A stretch of DNA of 64,000 nt from Bacillus sp. BP-3 (GCF_028401955.1 NZ_JAQOTJ010000004.1:248001-312000), one strand, 5' to 3'; positions 18,546-30,370 are shown, numbered from the stretch's first letter. The notes: generated from the letters alone by a model not told the origin. Numbers and translations: made by a program.

Positions 18546-19427
18546 TTAATACCTCGGCTTTCTCTCTCTAATTTCTTCAATAAATTGCACATAGTGCTCA
18601 TAACGATAGTTTGTAATATTCCCTTCTTCTACCGCTTCTTTCACCGCACACTTCGGTTCAGAAAGATGTGTACAACCTCTAAATTTACAGTATTGACTCT
18701 GTTCTTTCAACTCTGGAAAACAATATGTGAGATCTTCTACTTCTATATCGATGAAATCGAGTGAACTAAATCCAGGTGTATCCGCAACAAGCCCACTCCC
18801 TACTTCAATTAACTCTACATGTCTTGTCGTATGCTTACCTCGCCCTAAATGAGCTGAAATCCCACTCGTTTTTAGCGCCAAATCTGGACGTAATACATTT
18901 AAAAGCGAAGATTTCCCTACACCAGATTGCCCAGCTACAACGGAAACGCATCCTTCTAAAAATGGCTTTAACACTTCTATACTTTCTGATGTTGTCGTTG
19001 AAGTGAATATAACATCATATCCAATTCCCCTGTAATCCTTTGCATATGCTTCAATCTTTTCACGTGTTTTCACATCCACTAAATCCATTTTACTAATACA
19101 AATAATTGGCTTAATATTATGAAACTCAATTAAAACTAAAAACCGATCTAATAGTAATGGATTGAATTCTGGCTCTACAGCTGAAAACACAAGAAGTGCT
19201 TGATCGATATTCGCAATCGGTGGACGCACAAGCTCATTTTTTCGTTCTAATATTTCTAGAACATATCCTTCACTCGGATTCTCAGCTTGAAATACAACTT
19301 GATCACCAACAAGCGGTGTAATCTTATGTTTACGAAATACACCACGTCCTCGGCACTGTGTTATCCCTTCTTCATGCTGCACATAGTAGAACCCACTTAA
19401 AGCTTTTATAATTTTCCCTTCTGGCAT
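18546..19427 (-). CDS. rsgA: Ribosome small subunit GTPase RsgA (YloQ)
   Basis: A 293-residue circularly permuted GTPase that acts late in 30S maturation. The N-terminal OB domain is followed by SKMDLVD (G4), GQSGVGKSS (G1) and DTPGFS (G3) in permuted order. A C-terminal zinc knuckle has Cys/His in [19 protein letters not shown]. The gene lies after prkC-prpC, and RsgA is a known substrate of PrkC in related species. Confidence 0.96.
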   Translation of the reverse strand: MPEGKIIKALSGFYYVQHEEGITQCRGRGVFRKHKITPLVGDQVVFQAENPSEGYVLEILERKNELVRPPIANIDQALLVFSAVEPEFNPLLLDRFLVLIEFHNIKPIICISKMDLVDVKTREKIEAYAKDYRGIGYDVIFTSTTTSESIEVLKPFLEGCVSVVAGQSGVGKSSLLNVLRPDLALKTSGISAHLGRGKHTTRHVELIEVGSGLVADTPGFSSLDFIDIEVEDLTYCFPELKEQSQYCKFRGCTHLSEPKCAVKEAVEEGNITNYRYEHYVQFIEEIRERKPRY

Positions 19428-19545
19428 ACATTCTCTCCTTTTTTTACCTTGTTCTAAAAGACATAAAAATAGCTATTCATAATACAATTTAGAACGAGAT
19501 TCGCTCAACTCACCATTTATAATTATTTTTAATAGGAGTTTCACT

Positions 19546-21519
19546 TTATTGCGTCGGGTACAAAACTTCTTTTTCAATTAAGGTCGTTCCATCACGAACA
19601 ATTTTGTAACGCCCTTTTTTTCCTTCTTGAATAATAAACTCAAGAGAGACTGTCGTTGACTCCGTTATTGTTCTCGTTTCAAACGGTTTATCCATAGTGT
19701 TTTGCATATCTTCTTTATATATTTCAATCTTTTGCGGCGTTTTTTCTCCAGTTACTGGCCCTTGATACTGAATTGGAACATTGTCAATTTTTACAATTTT
19801 TGTTGGTTTTTCTTTCTGTCCTTCAGAGACAGTAATCGTTACTTTTGCCCCTTCTTTTAAATTCGTATCTGGCTTTGGTGATTGTGAAATAACAAGCCCT
19901 TTATCCACTGTATCGGAATATTCTCTCTTTATTTCCGGAACAAGTTTTTTTTCATTTAAATAGCTATTTACGCTATTTTCTGCCCAACCAGAAAAATCAA
20001 CGAGTTGGATTTGTTTTGGCCCTTTACTAATCCACACTTTTACCTCTTGCTCTTCTTCTATAATAGATTGTCCTGCTTCTGGACTTTGTAACACAATTTC
20101 ACCTTGCGGCTTTTCACTTTCAATATAATCAGGAACAACCCCTTTATATGGAGTCAATTCATCCTTAATCTTTTCATAATCTTTCCCTATCAAATTAGGC
20201 ATTTTTTTCTTTTGCTTTCCACCTGATTTGAAAATCGTAATTTTTGTACCTTCTCGTACAACTCGTCCTGCCGCTGGACTTGTTTTAATAACCTTACCTT
20301 CTTCCACTTCATTTGTATATATAACTTGAGGTGACGTCAAATCGAATCCTTTAAGTGTATTCACTGCTTTTTCATATGTCATTCCAGACACATCTGGCAC
20401 TTTGACTTCCTTTGGAATAAAGAAACCCGGAATCACCGTCACTGCCAATATTCCACAAACAACTAAAAATAGGAATGTCGTCAACAAAATTTTAAGCCAA
20501 CGATTGTTCTTTTTCTTTTTTTGTTCTTCTTCTGGTTTGTCCTGCTGCTTTTCTTCTTTTAACTTTCCAGGTAAAATAATTGTTTCTTCAGTATTTGTAT
20601 TTATTAACTGTTCCTGCTGAATAATAGGAATTGCTTTTGTGGCTTCCATATCTTCTGGTATACGAAAAGGTTGTTCATTTATTCGCTCTGGATATAACGC
20701 CGTTTCAATGTCACGTTTCATTGCATTTACAGACTGATAACGATGAAACGGATCTTTCGCTGTTGCTTTTAAAATAATGTTTTCTACACTTTGCGGAATA
20801 TCAGGATTCCACCTTTTGGGAGATGGTGTTTCATTTTGTAAGTGTTTAAGTGCAATTGAAACAGCAGATTCTCCGGAAAATGGCGGCCTTCCAGTTAATA
20901 GTTCAAACATTACAATTCCAAGAGAATAAATGTCGGATTGCTTATTTGCAACACCACCTCTTGCCTGTTCAGGAGATAAATAATGAACAGAACCAAGAAC
21001 AGAATTTGTATGTGTTATAGTGGTTGCACTTGTCGCGGTTGCAATTCCAAAATCTGTAACCTTTACAACACCATCATCTCGAATTAAAATATTGTGAGGC
21101 TTAATATCACGGTGGACAATTTCAAAATGATGCGCATGAGCCATTGCTGCAGTTAATTGTTCCATAATATCAATCGCTTCTTCTACAGGAAGAATGCCTC
21201 GCTGTTGTATGTATTGTTTTAACGTTTGACCTGGTACATATTCCATAACAAGATAATAGATTCCATCTTCTTCTCCAACATCATACATATTCACAATATT
21301 AGGGTGCGATAACGTTGTAACCGACTGTGCTTCTCGATGGAAACGCTTAATAAATTCCTCATTATTTGAATAATCAAGCCGCAACATTTTTACAGCTACA
21401 TCGCGATCGAGTATATCATCATGCGCCAAATATACATTGGCCATTCCCCCGCCGCCAATCATTTTAAGTAGCTTGTAACGGTCATTTAGGCGTCTTCCAA
21501 TCATCACGTTGTCATTCAC
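19546..21519 (-). CDS. prkC: Serine/threonine protein kinase PrkC with PASTA repeats
   Basis: A 657-residue membrane kinase that senses muropeptides, promotes spore germination and acts in cell-wall homeostasis. The N-terminal kinase domain has GGGGMANV, the VK lysine in [15 protein letters not shown] and DFG. A lysine-rich juxtamembrane part is followed by one transmembrane helix (about residues 345-368) and three extracellular PASTA repeats (about 370-560). The ATG at 21519 overlaps the prpC stop (ATGA); a GTG at 21507 with better-placed AGTAGGTG is a possible start. The TAA stop abuts the AGTGAAAC repeat motif. Confidence 0.95.
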   Translation of the reverse strand: MNDNVMIGRRLNDRYKLLKMIGGGGMANVYLAHDDILDRDVAVKMLRLDYSNNEEFIKRFHREAQSVTTLSHPNIVNMYDVGEEDGIYYLVMEYVPGQTLKQYIQQRGILPVEEAIDIMEQLTAAMAHAHHFEIVHRDIKPHNILIRDDGVVKVTDFGIATATSATTITHTNSVLGSVHYLSPEQARGGVANKQSDIYSLGIVMFELLTGRPPFSGESAVSIALKHLQNETPSPKRWNPDIPQSVENIILKATAKDPFHRYQSVNAMKRDIETALYPERINEQPFRIPEDMEATKAIPIIQQEQLINTNTEETIILPGKLKEEKQQDKPEEEQKKKKNNRWLKILLTTFLFLVVCGILAVTVIPGFFIPKEVKVPDVSGMTYEKAVNTLKGFDLTSPQVIYTNEVEEGKVIKTSPAAGRVVREGTKITIFKSGGKQKKKMPNLIGKDYEKIKDELTPYKGVVPDYIESEKPQGEIVLQSPEAGQSIIEEEQEVKVWISKGPKQIQLVDFSGWAENSVNSYLNEKKLVPEIKREYSDTVDKGLVISQSPKPDTNLKEGAKVTITVSEGQKEKPTKIVKIDNVPIQYQGPVTGEKTPQKIEIYKEDMQNTMDKPFETRTITESTTVSLEFIIQEGKKGRYKIVRDGTTLIEKEVLYPTQ

Positions 21520-22268
21520 CTACTTTCGTTCGCCAAGTCCGCATAATCAATAATGACAAGAGTAATATTGTCTTCTCCTCCAAAATCATTTGCAAGCTGC
21601 ACAAGCTGTTGACTTTTTGTTTGCAAAGGCTCAGCAGACTGTAAAATTTCTTGCATATTACTCATTGCAATTTTATTAGATAATCCATCTGAACAGAGTA
21701 ACAACTGGTCTCCCTCTTCTAATACTAAGGTTTTCACATCTAATATAACGGTTTCTTCCGTTCCAAGCGCTCTAAGTAAAACATTTTTTCTTGGATGATA
21801 CTCAGCATCTTCTTTGGAGATTTCCCCATGCCGAACGAGTTCATTTACGAGGGAATGATCTTCTGTAACAAGTGACATATAATCATCTGATAACATATAA
21901 CAGCGACTATCTCCTATGTGACCAATCGTCACAAAAGTATCCGTACATATAGCAGCAACGATTGTTGTTCCCATTCCACTACACTCTGGATGTTCTCCAG
22001 AATATTTGTATACTCGTTCATTAATAATTTGTGCATGATTATGTAACCACTGTTCTGCTTTTTTAGGAGTATCCATATTATACGTTTGTTTCCAGTAGTC
22101 ATGGAACAATTGGATCGCCATCGAGCTAGCAACATCGCCTGCTCGATGACCTCCCATTCCATCTGCTACAACCGCTAAAATATCTCCATCTAAATTACAA
22201 AATACTCCTGCACTATCTTCATTATGTTGACGAACTTTTCCTTTATCTGATAGAAACACGGTTTTCAT
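21516..22268 (-). CDS. prpC: PP2C-type protein phosphatase PrpC
   Basis: A 250-residue Mn/Mg-dependent Ser/Thr phosphatase that reverses PrkC phosphorylation. Motifs include [38 protein letters not shown] and GGEDNITLV. The start is set at the second of two adjacent ATGs (22268, [10 protein letters not shown]), which is correctly spaced from GAGGTGAG. Coupled to prkC by a 4-nt overlap and begins 4 nt after rlmN. Confidence 0.95.
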   Translation of the reverse strand: MKTVFLSDKGKVRQHNEDSAGVFCNLDGDILAVVADGMGGHRAGDVASSMAIQLFHDYWKQTYNMDTPKKAEQWLHNHAQIINERVYKYSGEHPECSGMGTTIVAAICTDTFVTIGHIGDSRCYMLSDDYMSLVTEDHSLVNELVRHGEISKEDAEYHPRKNVLLRALGTEETVILDVKTLVLEEGDQLLLCSDGLSNKIAMSNMQEILQSAEPLQTKSQQLVQLANDFGGEDNITLVIIDYADLANESR

Positions 22269-22272
22269 CATC

Positions 22273-23361
22273 TCACCTCGTCTCTTCTTTGCGCTCCTTT
22301 GCACGCAATTGACCGCAGGCTGCATCAATATCATGACCTTGTTCGCGACGAATTGTTACGTTAACACCACGATCTTTTAATGTTTTTTCAAACAAGAAAA
22401 TTTGTTCACGCGGCGTTCTCACATAATCGCGTTCTGGTACATAGTTGACTGGAATTAAGTTAACATGACATTTTACACCTTTTAACAGCTGAGCTAACTC
22501 TTCAGCATGTTCGACTTGGTCGTTTTCCCCTCCAAATAAGCCATATTCAAATGTAACGCGGCGTCCTGTTTTTTCAATGTAGTATTTGATAGCTTCCATT
22601 AAATCTGGTAACTTGTACGCACGGTTAATTGGCATTAATTTTGAGCGCAGCTCTGTATTTGGGGCATGTAAAGAAACCGCAAAGTTAATTTGTATATTTT
22701 CTTCAGCAAACTTATAAATTTTCGGAATAATTCCACTTGTTGATACCGTCATATGACGCGCTCCAATGTGAAGTCCTTTTTCATGATTCACGATGCGTAA
22801 AAACGCCATTAAACTATCATAATTATCAAATGGTTCTCCGATTCCCATCACAACAAGAGAGCTGACACGCTCGTCTGTAGCATCTAACTCACGTTGTACT
22901 TCGACAACTTGTGCAACAATCTCACCAGCTTCTAAATTACGTTTTAGACCCCCAAGTGTTGATGCACAAAACGTACAGCCAATTCGGCAGCCGACTTGTG
23001 TTGTCACACAAATTGAATTTCCGTATTCATGGCGCATTAATACTGTTTCAATAGAATAACCATCATGCAGTTGAAATAAAAATTTAATTGTACCATCTGA
23101 AGACGTTTGTTTTACTAATGTTTTTAAAGTTGTAATATCAAAGGAATTCGACAATTTTTCACGCAATCCTTTAGAAAGGTTTGACATATCCTCAAAAGTC
23201 GTTACTCTTTTTTTGTATAGCCAATCAAAAACTTGACCGGCACGGAATTTAGGTTCCCCTTGTTCTTTTAACCATTGTTCCATATCATGAAGCTGCAAGG
23301 AATAAATGGATGGCTTTTTTTCTTTCAATTCTTTTATTTGTTTTTTCACAGTAGTTTCCAT
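22273..23361 (-). CDS. rlmN: Dual-specificity rRNA/tRNA adenine-C2 methyltransferase RlmN
   Basis: A 362-residue radical SAM enzyme that methylates A2503 of 23S rRNA and A37 of some tRNAs. The iron-sulfur cysteines lie in [10 protein letters not shown], and the second catalytic Cys is in IDAACGQL near the C-terminus. [10 protein letters not shown] and the N-terminal helical domain are typical. Located between rsmB and prpC as in B. subtilis. Confidence 0.97.
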   Translation of the reverse strand: METTVKKQIKELKEKKPSIYSLQLHDMEQWLKEQGEPKFRAGQVFDWLYKKRVTTFEDMSNLSKGLREKLSNSFDITTLKTLVKQTSSDGTIKFLFQLHDGYSIETVLMRHEYGNSICVTTQVGCRIGCTFCASTLGGLKRNLEAGEIVAQVVEVQRELDATDERVSSLVVMGIGEPFDNYDSLMAFLRIVNHEKGLHIGARHMTVSTSGIIPKIYKFAEENIQINFAVSLHAPNTELRSKLMPINRAYKLPDLMEAIKYYIEKTGRRVTFEYGLFGGENDQVEHAEELAQLLKGVKCHVNLIPVNYVPERDYVRTPREQIFLFEKTLKDRGVNVTIRREQGHDIDAACGQLRAKERKEETR

Positions 23362-23365
23362 GATG

Positions 23366-24700
23366 CTACACCTTCTTTCTTAAACAAGCAATATAAAATC
23401 CATCTGTTGCAAAATAATGCGGCAAAATTTGCACTCCACCTTTTACTACATAAGGATGTACAGCTTTTGGCAATCGGTCTTTCATTGTTACATCCCATTC
23501 AAATTCAGAATGTGATTGTAAAAACTGCTCTATTACTTGTTCATTTTCTACTTTCTCAATTGTACACGTACTATAAACAAGACGTCCTCCCTTTTTCAAC
23601 AAAGGAGCCACCTTTTCTAAAATAGATAGTTGAATATTGGCAAGTCTTTCACTATCTTCTTTTTGTTTCCCCATTTTAATATCTGGTTTACGGCGAATTA
23701 CCCCAAATCCAGAACACGGCGCATCTACTAATACTTTATCAAAGCTCTCTTGTTCAAAATGCTCTTGCACTTTCCGTGCATCAAGAGCTTTCGCTTCTAC
23801 ATTTTCTAGTTCAAGGCGCTTTGCTTGCTGCTGAATTAAACGCACTTTATGTGGGTGTAGATCAAGAGAAATAACTTTTCCCGTTCCTCCCAAACGTTCT
23901 GCGATATGCGTCGTTTTCCCACCAGGGGCAGCGCAACTATCCAGAACTATATCTCCTGCCTCTGGATCAAGCGCACGAGCTACAAGCATTGAACTTTCAT
24001 CTTGAATAGATAACATTCCTTCTTGAAATGCTTCTGTATGAGCTACATTCCCTTTTTCAATTTGAATTGCGTCTTCCGATAAATCGCCATGCTTTGCCTG
24101 AATTCCTTCTATTTCTAACATTTTGAGTGCAGCTTCTACAGACCCTTTTGCTATGTTAACCCTGGCTGTCGGAACTGGTGGGAGTAAGTTTACTTCACAC
24201 ATTTGCCTTGCCGTTTCAATTCCATATGCTTTTATCCATTCTTTTACAAGCCATTCTGGATGACTTGTTGCAATAGCAAGACGCTTTTCCGGATTTTTAA
24301 TCTCATCTAGCGATGGAACACCTTCACGCTGAATCGAACGAAGTACTCCATTCACAAGTCCGGCGATTCCTTTATGTCCACGACGCTTCGCAATTTCAAC
24401 TGCTTCATGAATAGCCGCCCGCTCCGGAACACGATCTAAGTACAACATTTGATATAAAGAGAGGCGAAGCAATACTTTTACCCACAGTTCAATCTTTTTT
24501 CTTAAAAACGGCTGTAAATAATAATCAAGTGTATCACATCGTTGAATTGTTCCGTATACAATTTCAGTTAACAATCCAACATCTTTTTTATCAATACTAT
24601 TTTTTTCAATAAGGTTGTTTAAAAGCAAATTGCTATATGCGCCGCTTTTTTCTACTTGCATTAAACCGTCAAGAGCTAATTCACGAACGTTTTGTTTCAT
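23366..24700 (-). CDS. rsmB: 16S rRNA m5C967 methyltransferase RsmB (Sun)
   Basis: A 444-residue enzyme with an N-terminal NusB-like RNA-binding domain (about 1-130) and a C-terminal SAM methyltransferase domain. [13 protein letters not shown] binds SAM, and the catalytic cysteines are in DAPCSGFG and [12 protein letters not shown]. The start overlaps the fmt stop by 4 nt. Confidence 0.96.
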   Translation of the reverse strand: MKQNVRELALDGLMQVEKSGAYSNLLLNNLIEKNSIDKKDVGLLTEIVYGTIQRCDTLDYYLQPFLRKKIELWVKVLLRLSLYQMLYLDRVPERAAIHEAVEIAKRRGHKGIAGLVNGVLRSIQREGVPSLDEIKNPEKRLAIATSHPEWLVKEWIKAYGIETARQMCEVNLLPPVPTARVNIAKGSVEAALKMLEIEGIQAKHGDLSEDAIQIEKGNVAHTEAFQEGMLSIQDESSMLVARALDPEAGDIVLDSCAAPGGKTTHIAERLGGTGKVISLDLHPHKVRLIQQQAKRLELENVEAKALDARKVQEHFEQESFDKVLVDAPCSGFGVIRRKPDIKMGKQKEDSERLANIQLSILEKVAPLLKKGGRLVYSTCTIEKVENEQVIEQFLQSHSEFEWDVTMKDRLPKAVHPYVVKGGVQILPHYFATDGFYIACLRKKV

Positions 24701-25641
24701 GCGTCTTCTCCTAACTTCGTACCTATTTCAGGTTTTGTTCCACGTAAAAATTGTGAACAATCCATGCGTTTTTTACCAGATGGTTGCAACTCAGTAATTT
24801 TAATTGCTGTTTCATTTCCTGTTGCCACAACGAAACCATTTTCTTCAATTGCAACAACTGTTCCCGCTTCAGCTTTCTCTGTTACAGGAACTTTTTCTCC
24901 CCACCATACTTTTACAACTTGTCCTGCTAACGTCGTATAAGCAACTGGCCACGGATTTAAACCACGAATGTGATTGTAAATCTCTTCTCCTGTTTTCGTC
25001 CAGTCAATCTTTTCTTGCTCACGTTTAATATTATAAGCAAATGTCGCCTCTTGCTCATTTTGTTTAATTGGTTCTAATTTTCCTTGTATTAACAGCGGAA
25101 CTGTTTGGGATAATAAATGAGCTCCAGCCACGCTTAATTTATCAAATAACGAGCCGGTTGTTTCACATTCTGTAATTTCTACTTCTACTTGCGTTAAAAT
25201 ATCACCAGCATCTAACTTTTCAACCATATACATAATCGTAATGCCTGTTTTTTCTTTTCCTTGCATAATAGAATAATGAATAGGTGCACCGCCGCGAAGT
25301 TCTGGAAGTAATGAAGCATGAACATTAATACATCCATATTTCGGTGCTTCTAAAATTTCATTTGGTACAATTTGTCCAAATGCAGCTGTCACAATCAAAT
25401 CCGGCTCTAATGCCAACACCTGTTCATATTCCTCTTTTTCACGAATTTTTAACGGTTGTAACACCGGAATACCATGTTTTTCTGCTTCAACTTTAACAGG
25501 TGTTGGAGTTAACACCTTTTTTCTACCTACTGGACGATCTGGCTGCGTCACGACACCAATCACATCATATCCATCTTCAATAAGACGACGAAGCACCGGC
25601 ACTGAAAAGTCCGGTGTTCCCATAAATACAACTTTCACCAT
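24697..25641 (-). CDS. fmt: Methionyl-tRNA formyltransferase
   Basis: A 314-residue enzyme that formylates initiator Met-tRNA. The catalytic Asn-His-Asp set is visible in [17 protein letters not shown] and the KLDAGDIL segment; the C-terminal domain binds tRNA. It follows def by 16 nt, which places formylation and deformylation in one operon. Confidence 0.97.
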   Translation of the reverse strand: MVKVVFMGTPDFSVPVLRRLIEDGYDVIGVVTQPDRPVGRKKVLTPTPVKVEAEKHGIPVLQPLKIREKEEYEQVLALEPDLIVTAAFGQIVPNEILEAPKYGCINVHASLLPELRGGAPIHYSIMQGKEKTGITIMYMVEKLDAGDILTQVEVEITECETTGSLFDKLSVAGAHLLSQTVPLLIQGKLEPIKQNEQEATFAYNIKREQEKIDWTKTGEEIYNHIRGLNPWPVAYTTLAGQVVKVWWGEKVPVTEKAEAGTVVAIEENGFVVATGNETAIKITELQPSGKKRMDCSQFLRGTKPEIGTKLGEDA

Positions 25642-25657
25642 TTAAAAAACTCTCCTT

Positions 25658-26134
25658 TTACATCTCTTCTAATTCATTTTCCTCATAATATCGCGTTACT
25701 TTAGATGTAAATAACACACCATGTAAATGATCGATTTCATGTTGGATTGCACGGGCCAAAAAGCCGTCTGCTTCTAATAAAAATACTTTCCCGCGGCGAT
25801 TTTGGGCACGTACTTTAATATACTCAGCACGTGTTACATCACCAAAAAGCCCCGGAAAACTTAAGCAGCCTTCGGGACCCACTTGTTCACCACGTTGTTC
25901 TAAAATAACAGGATTAATTAATTCAATTTTCCCGTTATCATCATCAATGTCCACAACAGCAACTTGCAGACTTACACCAACTTGCGGTGCTGCTAATCCA
26001 ACACCATCCGCAATTAACATTGTTTCGTGCATATCTTTTAAAAGCTTTACTAACTTTTTATCAAAATTTATTACACGTTCACACGGCGTTTCTAATACTT
26101 CATTTGGATGTTTTACTATCTCTAATGTTGCCAT
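25658..26134 (-). CDS. def: Peptide deformylase (type 1)
   Basis: A 158-residue metalloenzyme that removes the N-formyl group from new proteins. All three motifs are present: GVGLAAPQVG, EGCLSFPG (Cys ligand) and QHEIDHLHG (two His ligands plus the catalytic Glu). Starts with AAAAGGAGAGCAGT before the ATG. A 72-bp repeat element separates it from priA. Confidence 0.97.
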   Translation of the reverse strand: MATLEIVKHPNEVLETPCERVINFDKKLVKLLKDMHETMLIADGVGLAAPQVGVSLQVAVVDIDDDNGKIELINPVILEQRGEQVGPEGCLSFPGLFGDVTRAEYIKVRAQNRRGKVFLLEADGFLARAIQHEIDHLHGVLFTSKVTRYYEENELEEM

Positions 26135-26168
26135 ACTGCTCTCCTTTTCAACATAAAATCAGATTGAA

Positions 26169-26240
26169 ATAAAGTGAAACTCCCATCAATGAGGCCCCCA
26201 CTGATGATTAGTCTCCCTACGTGTAAATGTTCCACTTTAT
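26169..26240. repeat. Small repeat element with inverted ATAAAGTG ends between priA and def
   Basis: ATAAAGTGAAAC at the left and GTTCCACTTTAT at the right are inverted copies. Inside is CATCAATGAGGCCCCCACTGATG, itself able to fold. The end motif is the same as in repeat family 2. It occupies most of the 136-bp gap between the priA stop and the def start. Confidence 0.65.
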
Positions 26241-26270
26241 TTTATCCATTTGCCTCTAAATTCAGCTCTA

Positions 26271-28676
26271 CTACATCAACATAGTTGGATTAAAATCAAT
26301 TGAGATTTGCAAGTCTTTTTGCATTTCTGCCTGATAATGTTCATTTACCATTTTAAGCACGTACTTTAAGTTTGGTTCCCGTTTGTATTTTATCATGCAT
26401 TGGTATCGATATCTATCTTTTATACGAGGAATTGCCGAAGCAACTGGACCTAAGATCATCGTTTGCTGTGAGCAATGTTGTCGTAAAAAATCAACAATTT
26501 TTTCTGTTACCTGCACTGCCTTTAATAATTCCGGGTGAGATACTGTAACTAACGTAACATAATAATATGGTGGATATTGCCGCATTTTCCTCATATACAT
26601 CTCACGCTCAAAAAACAAATCATACTTCTGCTTTTTTGCTAATTCTATACTATAATGTTCAGGTGTATACGTTTGAATGACTACTTCTCCTGGAAGCTCG
26701 TGACGTCCAGCTCGGCCACTTACTTGCGTTAAAAGCTGATATGTTTTTTCACTTGCCCGGAAATCCGGCAAATGCAACATTGTATCTGCTGTTAATACAC
26801 CTACAAGCGTCACATTTGGAAAATCAAGACCTTTCGCAATCATTTGCGTCCCAAGTAAAATATCAGCTTCTCCTGCCCCAAATGACTTCAGGAGCTTTTC
26901 ATGCATCCCTTTACGACTTGTCGTATCCACATCCATTCGAATAACGCGTGCTTCTGGAAACAATTTTGTAATTTCTTCTTCAACCTTTTGTGTCCCCGTC
27001 CCAAAGAAGCGGATATGGGAGCTATTACAAGCAGGACAAGCATTCGGTAAATGTTCCTCATAACTACAGTAATGACATTTCAAACGGTTATTCATTCTGT
27101 GATATGTAAGCGAAATATCACAGTGTGGACATTGTACGACATATCCGCAATCACGACACATAACAAATGTCGAATGCCCTCTTCGATTTAAAAAAAGCAC
27201 CATTTGTTCTTTTTTCTCTAATCGATCCGCTATCTTCTCATGAAGAAGCTGAGAAAACATAGAACGATTACCATCACGAAGCTCTTCTCTCATATCAATA
27301 ATCTCAACTGCAGGCAAATCCTTTTCATTCATCCGCTTCGCCATTGTAAGCAGTTTATATACACCTTTTTGAGAGCGAGCAAACGATTCTAGTGTAGGCG
27401 TAGCACTTCCTAACACAACAGGACAATTGTGATATTCTCCCCGCCGAATCGCAACAGAACGTGCATGGTAGCGTGGATTATCCTCCTGTTTGTAACTCGA
27501 TTCATGTTCTTCATCAATAATTATAATTCCTAAATTCTCAAATGGTGCAAAAATTGCTGAACGCGCCCCTACAACTACTTTGACTTCTTTCCGTAAAATC
27601 TTACGCCATTCATCATATTTTTCACCAACAGACAATGCACTATGAAGAACTGCCACTTGCGAGCCAAAACGCCCTTTAAAACGATCCACCATTTGCGGCG
27701 TTAACGAAATTTCAGGCACAAGTACTATGGCTTCTTTTCCTCTGCTAAGTACTTCTTCAATTGACTGTAAATAAACTTCTGTTTTTCCGCTCCCTGTGAC
27801 ACCGTACAGTAAAAACGTCTCATGCTGCTCTTCAGTAATGGTGGTTAAGATTGGTGCAATTACTTGTCGTTGCTCTTCTGTAAGCGGGAATGGCTTTGTG
27901 CGTTCGAAAGCATCATCATCATAAGGATTTCGATATACTTCCACATATTTTTCAGCTAACAAACCTTTTTTCACAAGTGATTTAATGGGAGCATCCGTCA
28001 TTTGCAATTCTTCCATTACTATTTTTAACGGTACAGGCTGATAGTGTTCCATGAAATAATACAATACATCCTGCTGCTTTTTACTCTTTAGATGAAAAGC
28101 CGTTTCCTCTAATTCTTCAAAAGGCAAAACAGGTTGAATCATTTTTTGTTTTTTCTTTTGCGCCTTATCTTTTACTTCATAAACAACTTCAACAGTCCCT
28201 TTTGCAATTTCTGTTTGCACTGCACGATACAACTGCGGCCATTCATCAAGTACATTCCAATCGATACTTTCTTTTCCTTGAAAGAGCTGCTTCACATTGA
28301 TCGCTACGTCTTCGGGCCGATGAAGACGTAGCTGTTTTTTATATGTCGCTTTAATTGCTGTTGGCAACATAACTTGGAACGCTGAAATTGTAAAACAAAG
28401 TGTTTCTTCTGTAAGCCAATTTCCAAGCTGTAGTAATTCCTCATTTAATACAGGTGTTACATCTAATAATTCATGTAATGTTTTCAACTTATTTACATCT
28501 ACATCTACTGTATCCTTTATCCCAATGACAAATCCTTGTAATTTTCGCGGTCCAAAAGGAACAACAACTCGCATACCCGTTTGAACAAAATCTTCCCAAC
28601 GTTTAGGAATAATATAATCGAATGGCCTATCCGTTTGCCTTGCTGGAACATCGACAATTACACTTGCAAATTTCAT
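26271..28676 (-). CDS. priA: Primosomal helicase PriA
   Basis: An 801-residue replication-restart helicase. An N-terminal DNA-binding domain precedes a superfamily 2 motor with GVTGSGKTEVYL, DEEH and the QVSGRAGR motif. A zinc-binding cluster lies in the middle (CRDCGYVVQCPHCDIS ... CHYC ... CPAC, eight Cys). It overlaps coaBC by 4 nt. Confidence 0.97.
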   Translation of the reverse strand: MKFASVIVDVPARQTDRPFDYIIPKRWEDFVQTGMRVVVPFGPRKLQGFVIGIKDTVDVDVNKLKTLHELLDVTPVLNEELLQLGNWLTEETLCFTISAFQVMLPTAIKATYKKQLRLHRPEDVAINVKQLFQGKESIDWNVLDEWPQLYRAVQTEIAKGTVEVVYEVKDKAQKKKQKMIQPVLPFEELEETAFHLKSKKQQDVLYYFMEHYQPVPLKIVMEELQMTDAPIKSLVKKGLLAEKYVEVYRNPYDDDAFERTKPFPLTEEQRQVIAPILTTITEEQHETFLLYGVTGSGKTEVYLQSIEEVLSRGKEAIVLVPEISLTPQMVDRFKGRFGSQVAVLHSALSVGEKYDEWRKILRKEVKVVVGARSAIFAPFENLGIIIIDEEHESSYKQEDNPRYHARSVAIRRGEYHNCPVVLGSATPTLESFARSQKGVYKLLTMAKRMNEKDLPAVEIIDMREELRDGNRSMFSQLLHEKIADRLEKKEQMVLFLNRRGHSTFVMCRDCGYVVQCPHCDISLTYHRMNNRLKCHYCSYEEHLPNACPACNSSHIRFFGTGTQKVEEEITKLFPEARVIRMDVDTTSRKGMHEKLLKSFGAGEADILLGTQMIAKGLDFPNVTLVGVLTADTMLHLPDFRASEKTYQLLTQVSGRAGRHELPGEVVIQTYTPEHYSIELAKKQKYDLFFEREMYMRKMRQYPPYYYVTLVTVSHPELLKAVQVTEKIVDFLRQHCSQQTMILGPVASAIPRIKDRYRYQCMIKYKREPNLKYVLKMVNEHYQAEMQKDLQISIDFNPTMLM

Positions 28677-29878
28677 GCTGGATCCTCTTCCAGCATTTTT
28701 TCAACATGTAGTAAAATTTCTCGCGCTACTTCCTGCTTTGTTAGTAGTGGCAATTCAACCACGGAGCCATTTCGTTTATACATTGTCACAATATTTGTGT
28801 CCGTACCAAATCCTGCTCCTTCTGCTTTTACATCATTCGCAACAATCATGTCAGCATTTTTTTCGCGTAATTTTTTCATTGCATACTCTTCAACGTTTGT
28901 TGTTTCTGCCGCAAAGCCAATGAGTAATTGATGTTCCTTTTTCTCACCTAATGCTTTCAAAATATCTGTCGTTCTTTCTAATTCAATAACTGTATCGCCG
29001 CTTTTCTTTTTCATCTTCTCATCGTATACAACCTTTGGACGGTAATCCGCTACTGCCGCTGTTTTGATTACAACATCCATATTGGCATAATGATGTAAAA
29101 CTGCTTCTAACATATCTTGTGCTGATTCCACTTGTATTGTCGTTACATTTGAAGGCGGTGCTAGCGCCGTCGGACCAGAAATAAGAATGACTTCCGCACC
29201 AAGATTTGCCGCAACTTCCGCAAGTGCATATCCCATTTTCCCTGAAGAAAAATTCGTCATAAAACGAACTGGGTCAATTTTTTCACGTGTCGGTCCCGCC
29301 GTCACCAATATTCGTTTGCCTTGCAGCGGCTTCTCTTCTGAAAAATGCTTTTCTAACATTGCTACAATGTTTTCTGGTTCTTCTAACCGGCCTTTGGCAA
29401 CATATCCACAAGCTAAAAAGCCTTCTCCAGGCTCAATAAATGTATATCCTAACTGTTTTAGCGTTTGCATATTTTTTTGGACAACTGGATTTTCGTACAT
29501 ATGAACATTCATTGCAGGTGCAATCCACACTGGAGCTGTTGCTGCAAGAAGTGTCGTTGAAATCATATCATCTGCAAGACCATTTACAAATTTACCAATG
29601 ATATTTGCTGTCGCCGGTGCAACAAGTACAATATCAGCCCAGTCTGCTAAATCAATATGAGCAATGACCGCTGAATCTTTTTCATCAAATGTATCTGTGT
29701 ATACATCATGGCGAGAAAGTGCTTGAAATGTAAGCGGTGTAACAAACTTCATTGCCGACTCGCTCATTATTACTTTTACTAGCACACCTGCCTGTGTTAA
29801 TTTACTTGTTAGCGCAGCTGCTTTAAATACAGCAATGCCTCCTGTGACACATAAAAGTATTTTTTTTCCTTTTAGCAT
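28673..29878 (-). CDS. coaBC: Bifunctional phosphopantothenoylcysteine decarboxylase/synthetase CoaBC
   Basis: A 401-residue two-domain enzyme of coenzyme A synthesis. The N-terminal flavin-dependent CoaC domain has PAMNVHMYENP, and the C-terminal CoaB domain has TAGPTREKIDPVRFMTN with FSSGKMG and the C-terminal KK-x-AD-x-IVAN-like KNADMIVANDV. It is first in the coaBC-priA unit, downstream of a 540-bp repeat-filled gap, so it must use its own promoter. Confidence 0.96.
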   Translation of the reverse strand: MLKGKKILLCVTGGIAVFKAAALTSKLTQAGVLVKVIMSESAMKFVTPLTFQALSRHDVYTDTFDEKDSAVIAHIDLADWADIVLVAPATANIIGKFVNGLADDMISTTLLAATAPVWIAPAMNVHMYENPVVQKNMQTLKQLGYTFIEPGEGFLACGYVAKGRLEEPENIVAMLEKHFSEEKPLQGKRILVTAGPTREKIDPVRFMTNFSSGKMGYALAEVAANLGAEVILISGPTALAPPSNVTTIQVESAQDMLEAVLHHYANMDVVIKTAAVADYRPKVVYDEKMKKKSGDTVIELERTTDILKALGEKKEHQLLIGFAAETTNVEEYAMKKLREKNADMIVANDVKAEGAGFGTDTNIVTMYKRNGSVVELPLLTKQEVAREILLHVEKMLEEDPA

Positions 29879-30067
29879 ACGTCTCGTCCTCTTTCTTTCA
29901 TGACACTGAGTCTTTTTCGAACTTCAAACCATTCATACTCATTACATACAAATAGAAGCTGTCGCTTCCCTTTATCCTATATAAATCCTTTTTGATCTTT
30001 CGACATATCCAATGCTACTTTACAGAAATAAGAAGTCCGCACTTGCTTTCTTCCTCTGTCTGAACTT
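29879..30067. other. Upstream region of coaBC, no gene seen
   Basis: About 190 bp with no ORF supported by a ribosome binding site. It should hold the coaBC promoter, but I see no hexamer pair good enough to name. The dispersed repeats begin at about 30068. Confidence 0.4.
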
Positions 30068-30160
30068 CGTATGTGGCGAAGTAGGCCCTGACCCGCTTCT
30101 ATGCATGGTCAGCTGCTCTCGTCCACCTAAAAGAAAGCTTTTATGTCGTTTTTTAATTTA
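30068..30160 (+). repeat. Dispersed repeat family 1, copy 1
   Basis: Core GTATGTGGC..GGCCCTGACCCGCTTCTATGCATGGTCAG, then CTCTCGTCCACCTAAAAGAAA and TTTTATGTCGTTTTTTAATTT. The same order of blocks recurs at 46705-46804, 48927-49014 and 50253-50355, always in this orientation. Confidence 0.75.
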
Positions 30161-30325
30161 TCCCGCTATTTGCGGGCAGTAATACTCCCCCTCACATTCT
30201 GAACGAGCCACTTCCGCTTTTCTTAAGAAGTTAGGTGGGAGATAAACTGCTGGCATGCGCCCGATTGGTGAGGGCTGATAATCAGCGAGGGATGAAGCCC
30301 CCCACTGATTAAAGTTTCACTTTAT
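30157..30325 (+). repeat. Dispersed repeat family 2, copy lacking the internal hairpin
   Basis: A 169-bp element from TTTATCCCGCTATTTGCGGG to AAAGTTTCACTTTAT. It matches the inverse of 41802-42039 at both ends but lacks about 99 bp inside. It carries a near-right segment (GGGCTGATAATCAGCGAGGGATGAAGCCCCCC) that the other copy lacks. It abuts family 1 directly. Confidence 0.75.
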
Positions 30326-30335
30326 CTACATCGTA

Positions 30336-30370
30336 AAAAAATAACAACCTACTTGTAAATAGGTTGTTAC
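30336..30370 (-). terminator. Terminator after rpoZ
   Basis: Minus-strand AACAACCTA-N8-TAGGTTGTT followed by ATTTTTTT; a 9-bp perfect stem, about 50 nt after the rpoZ stop. Confidence 0.85.
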
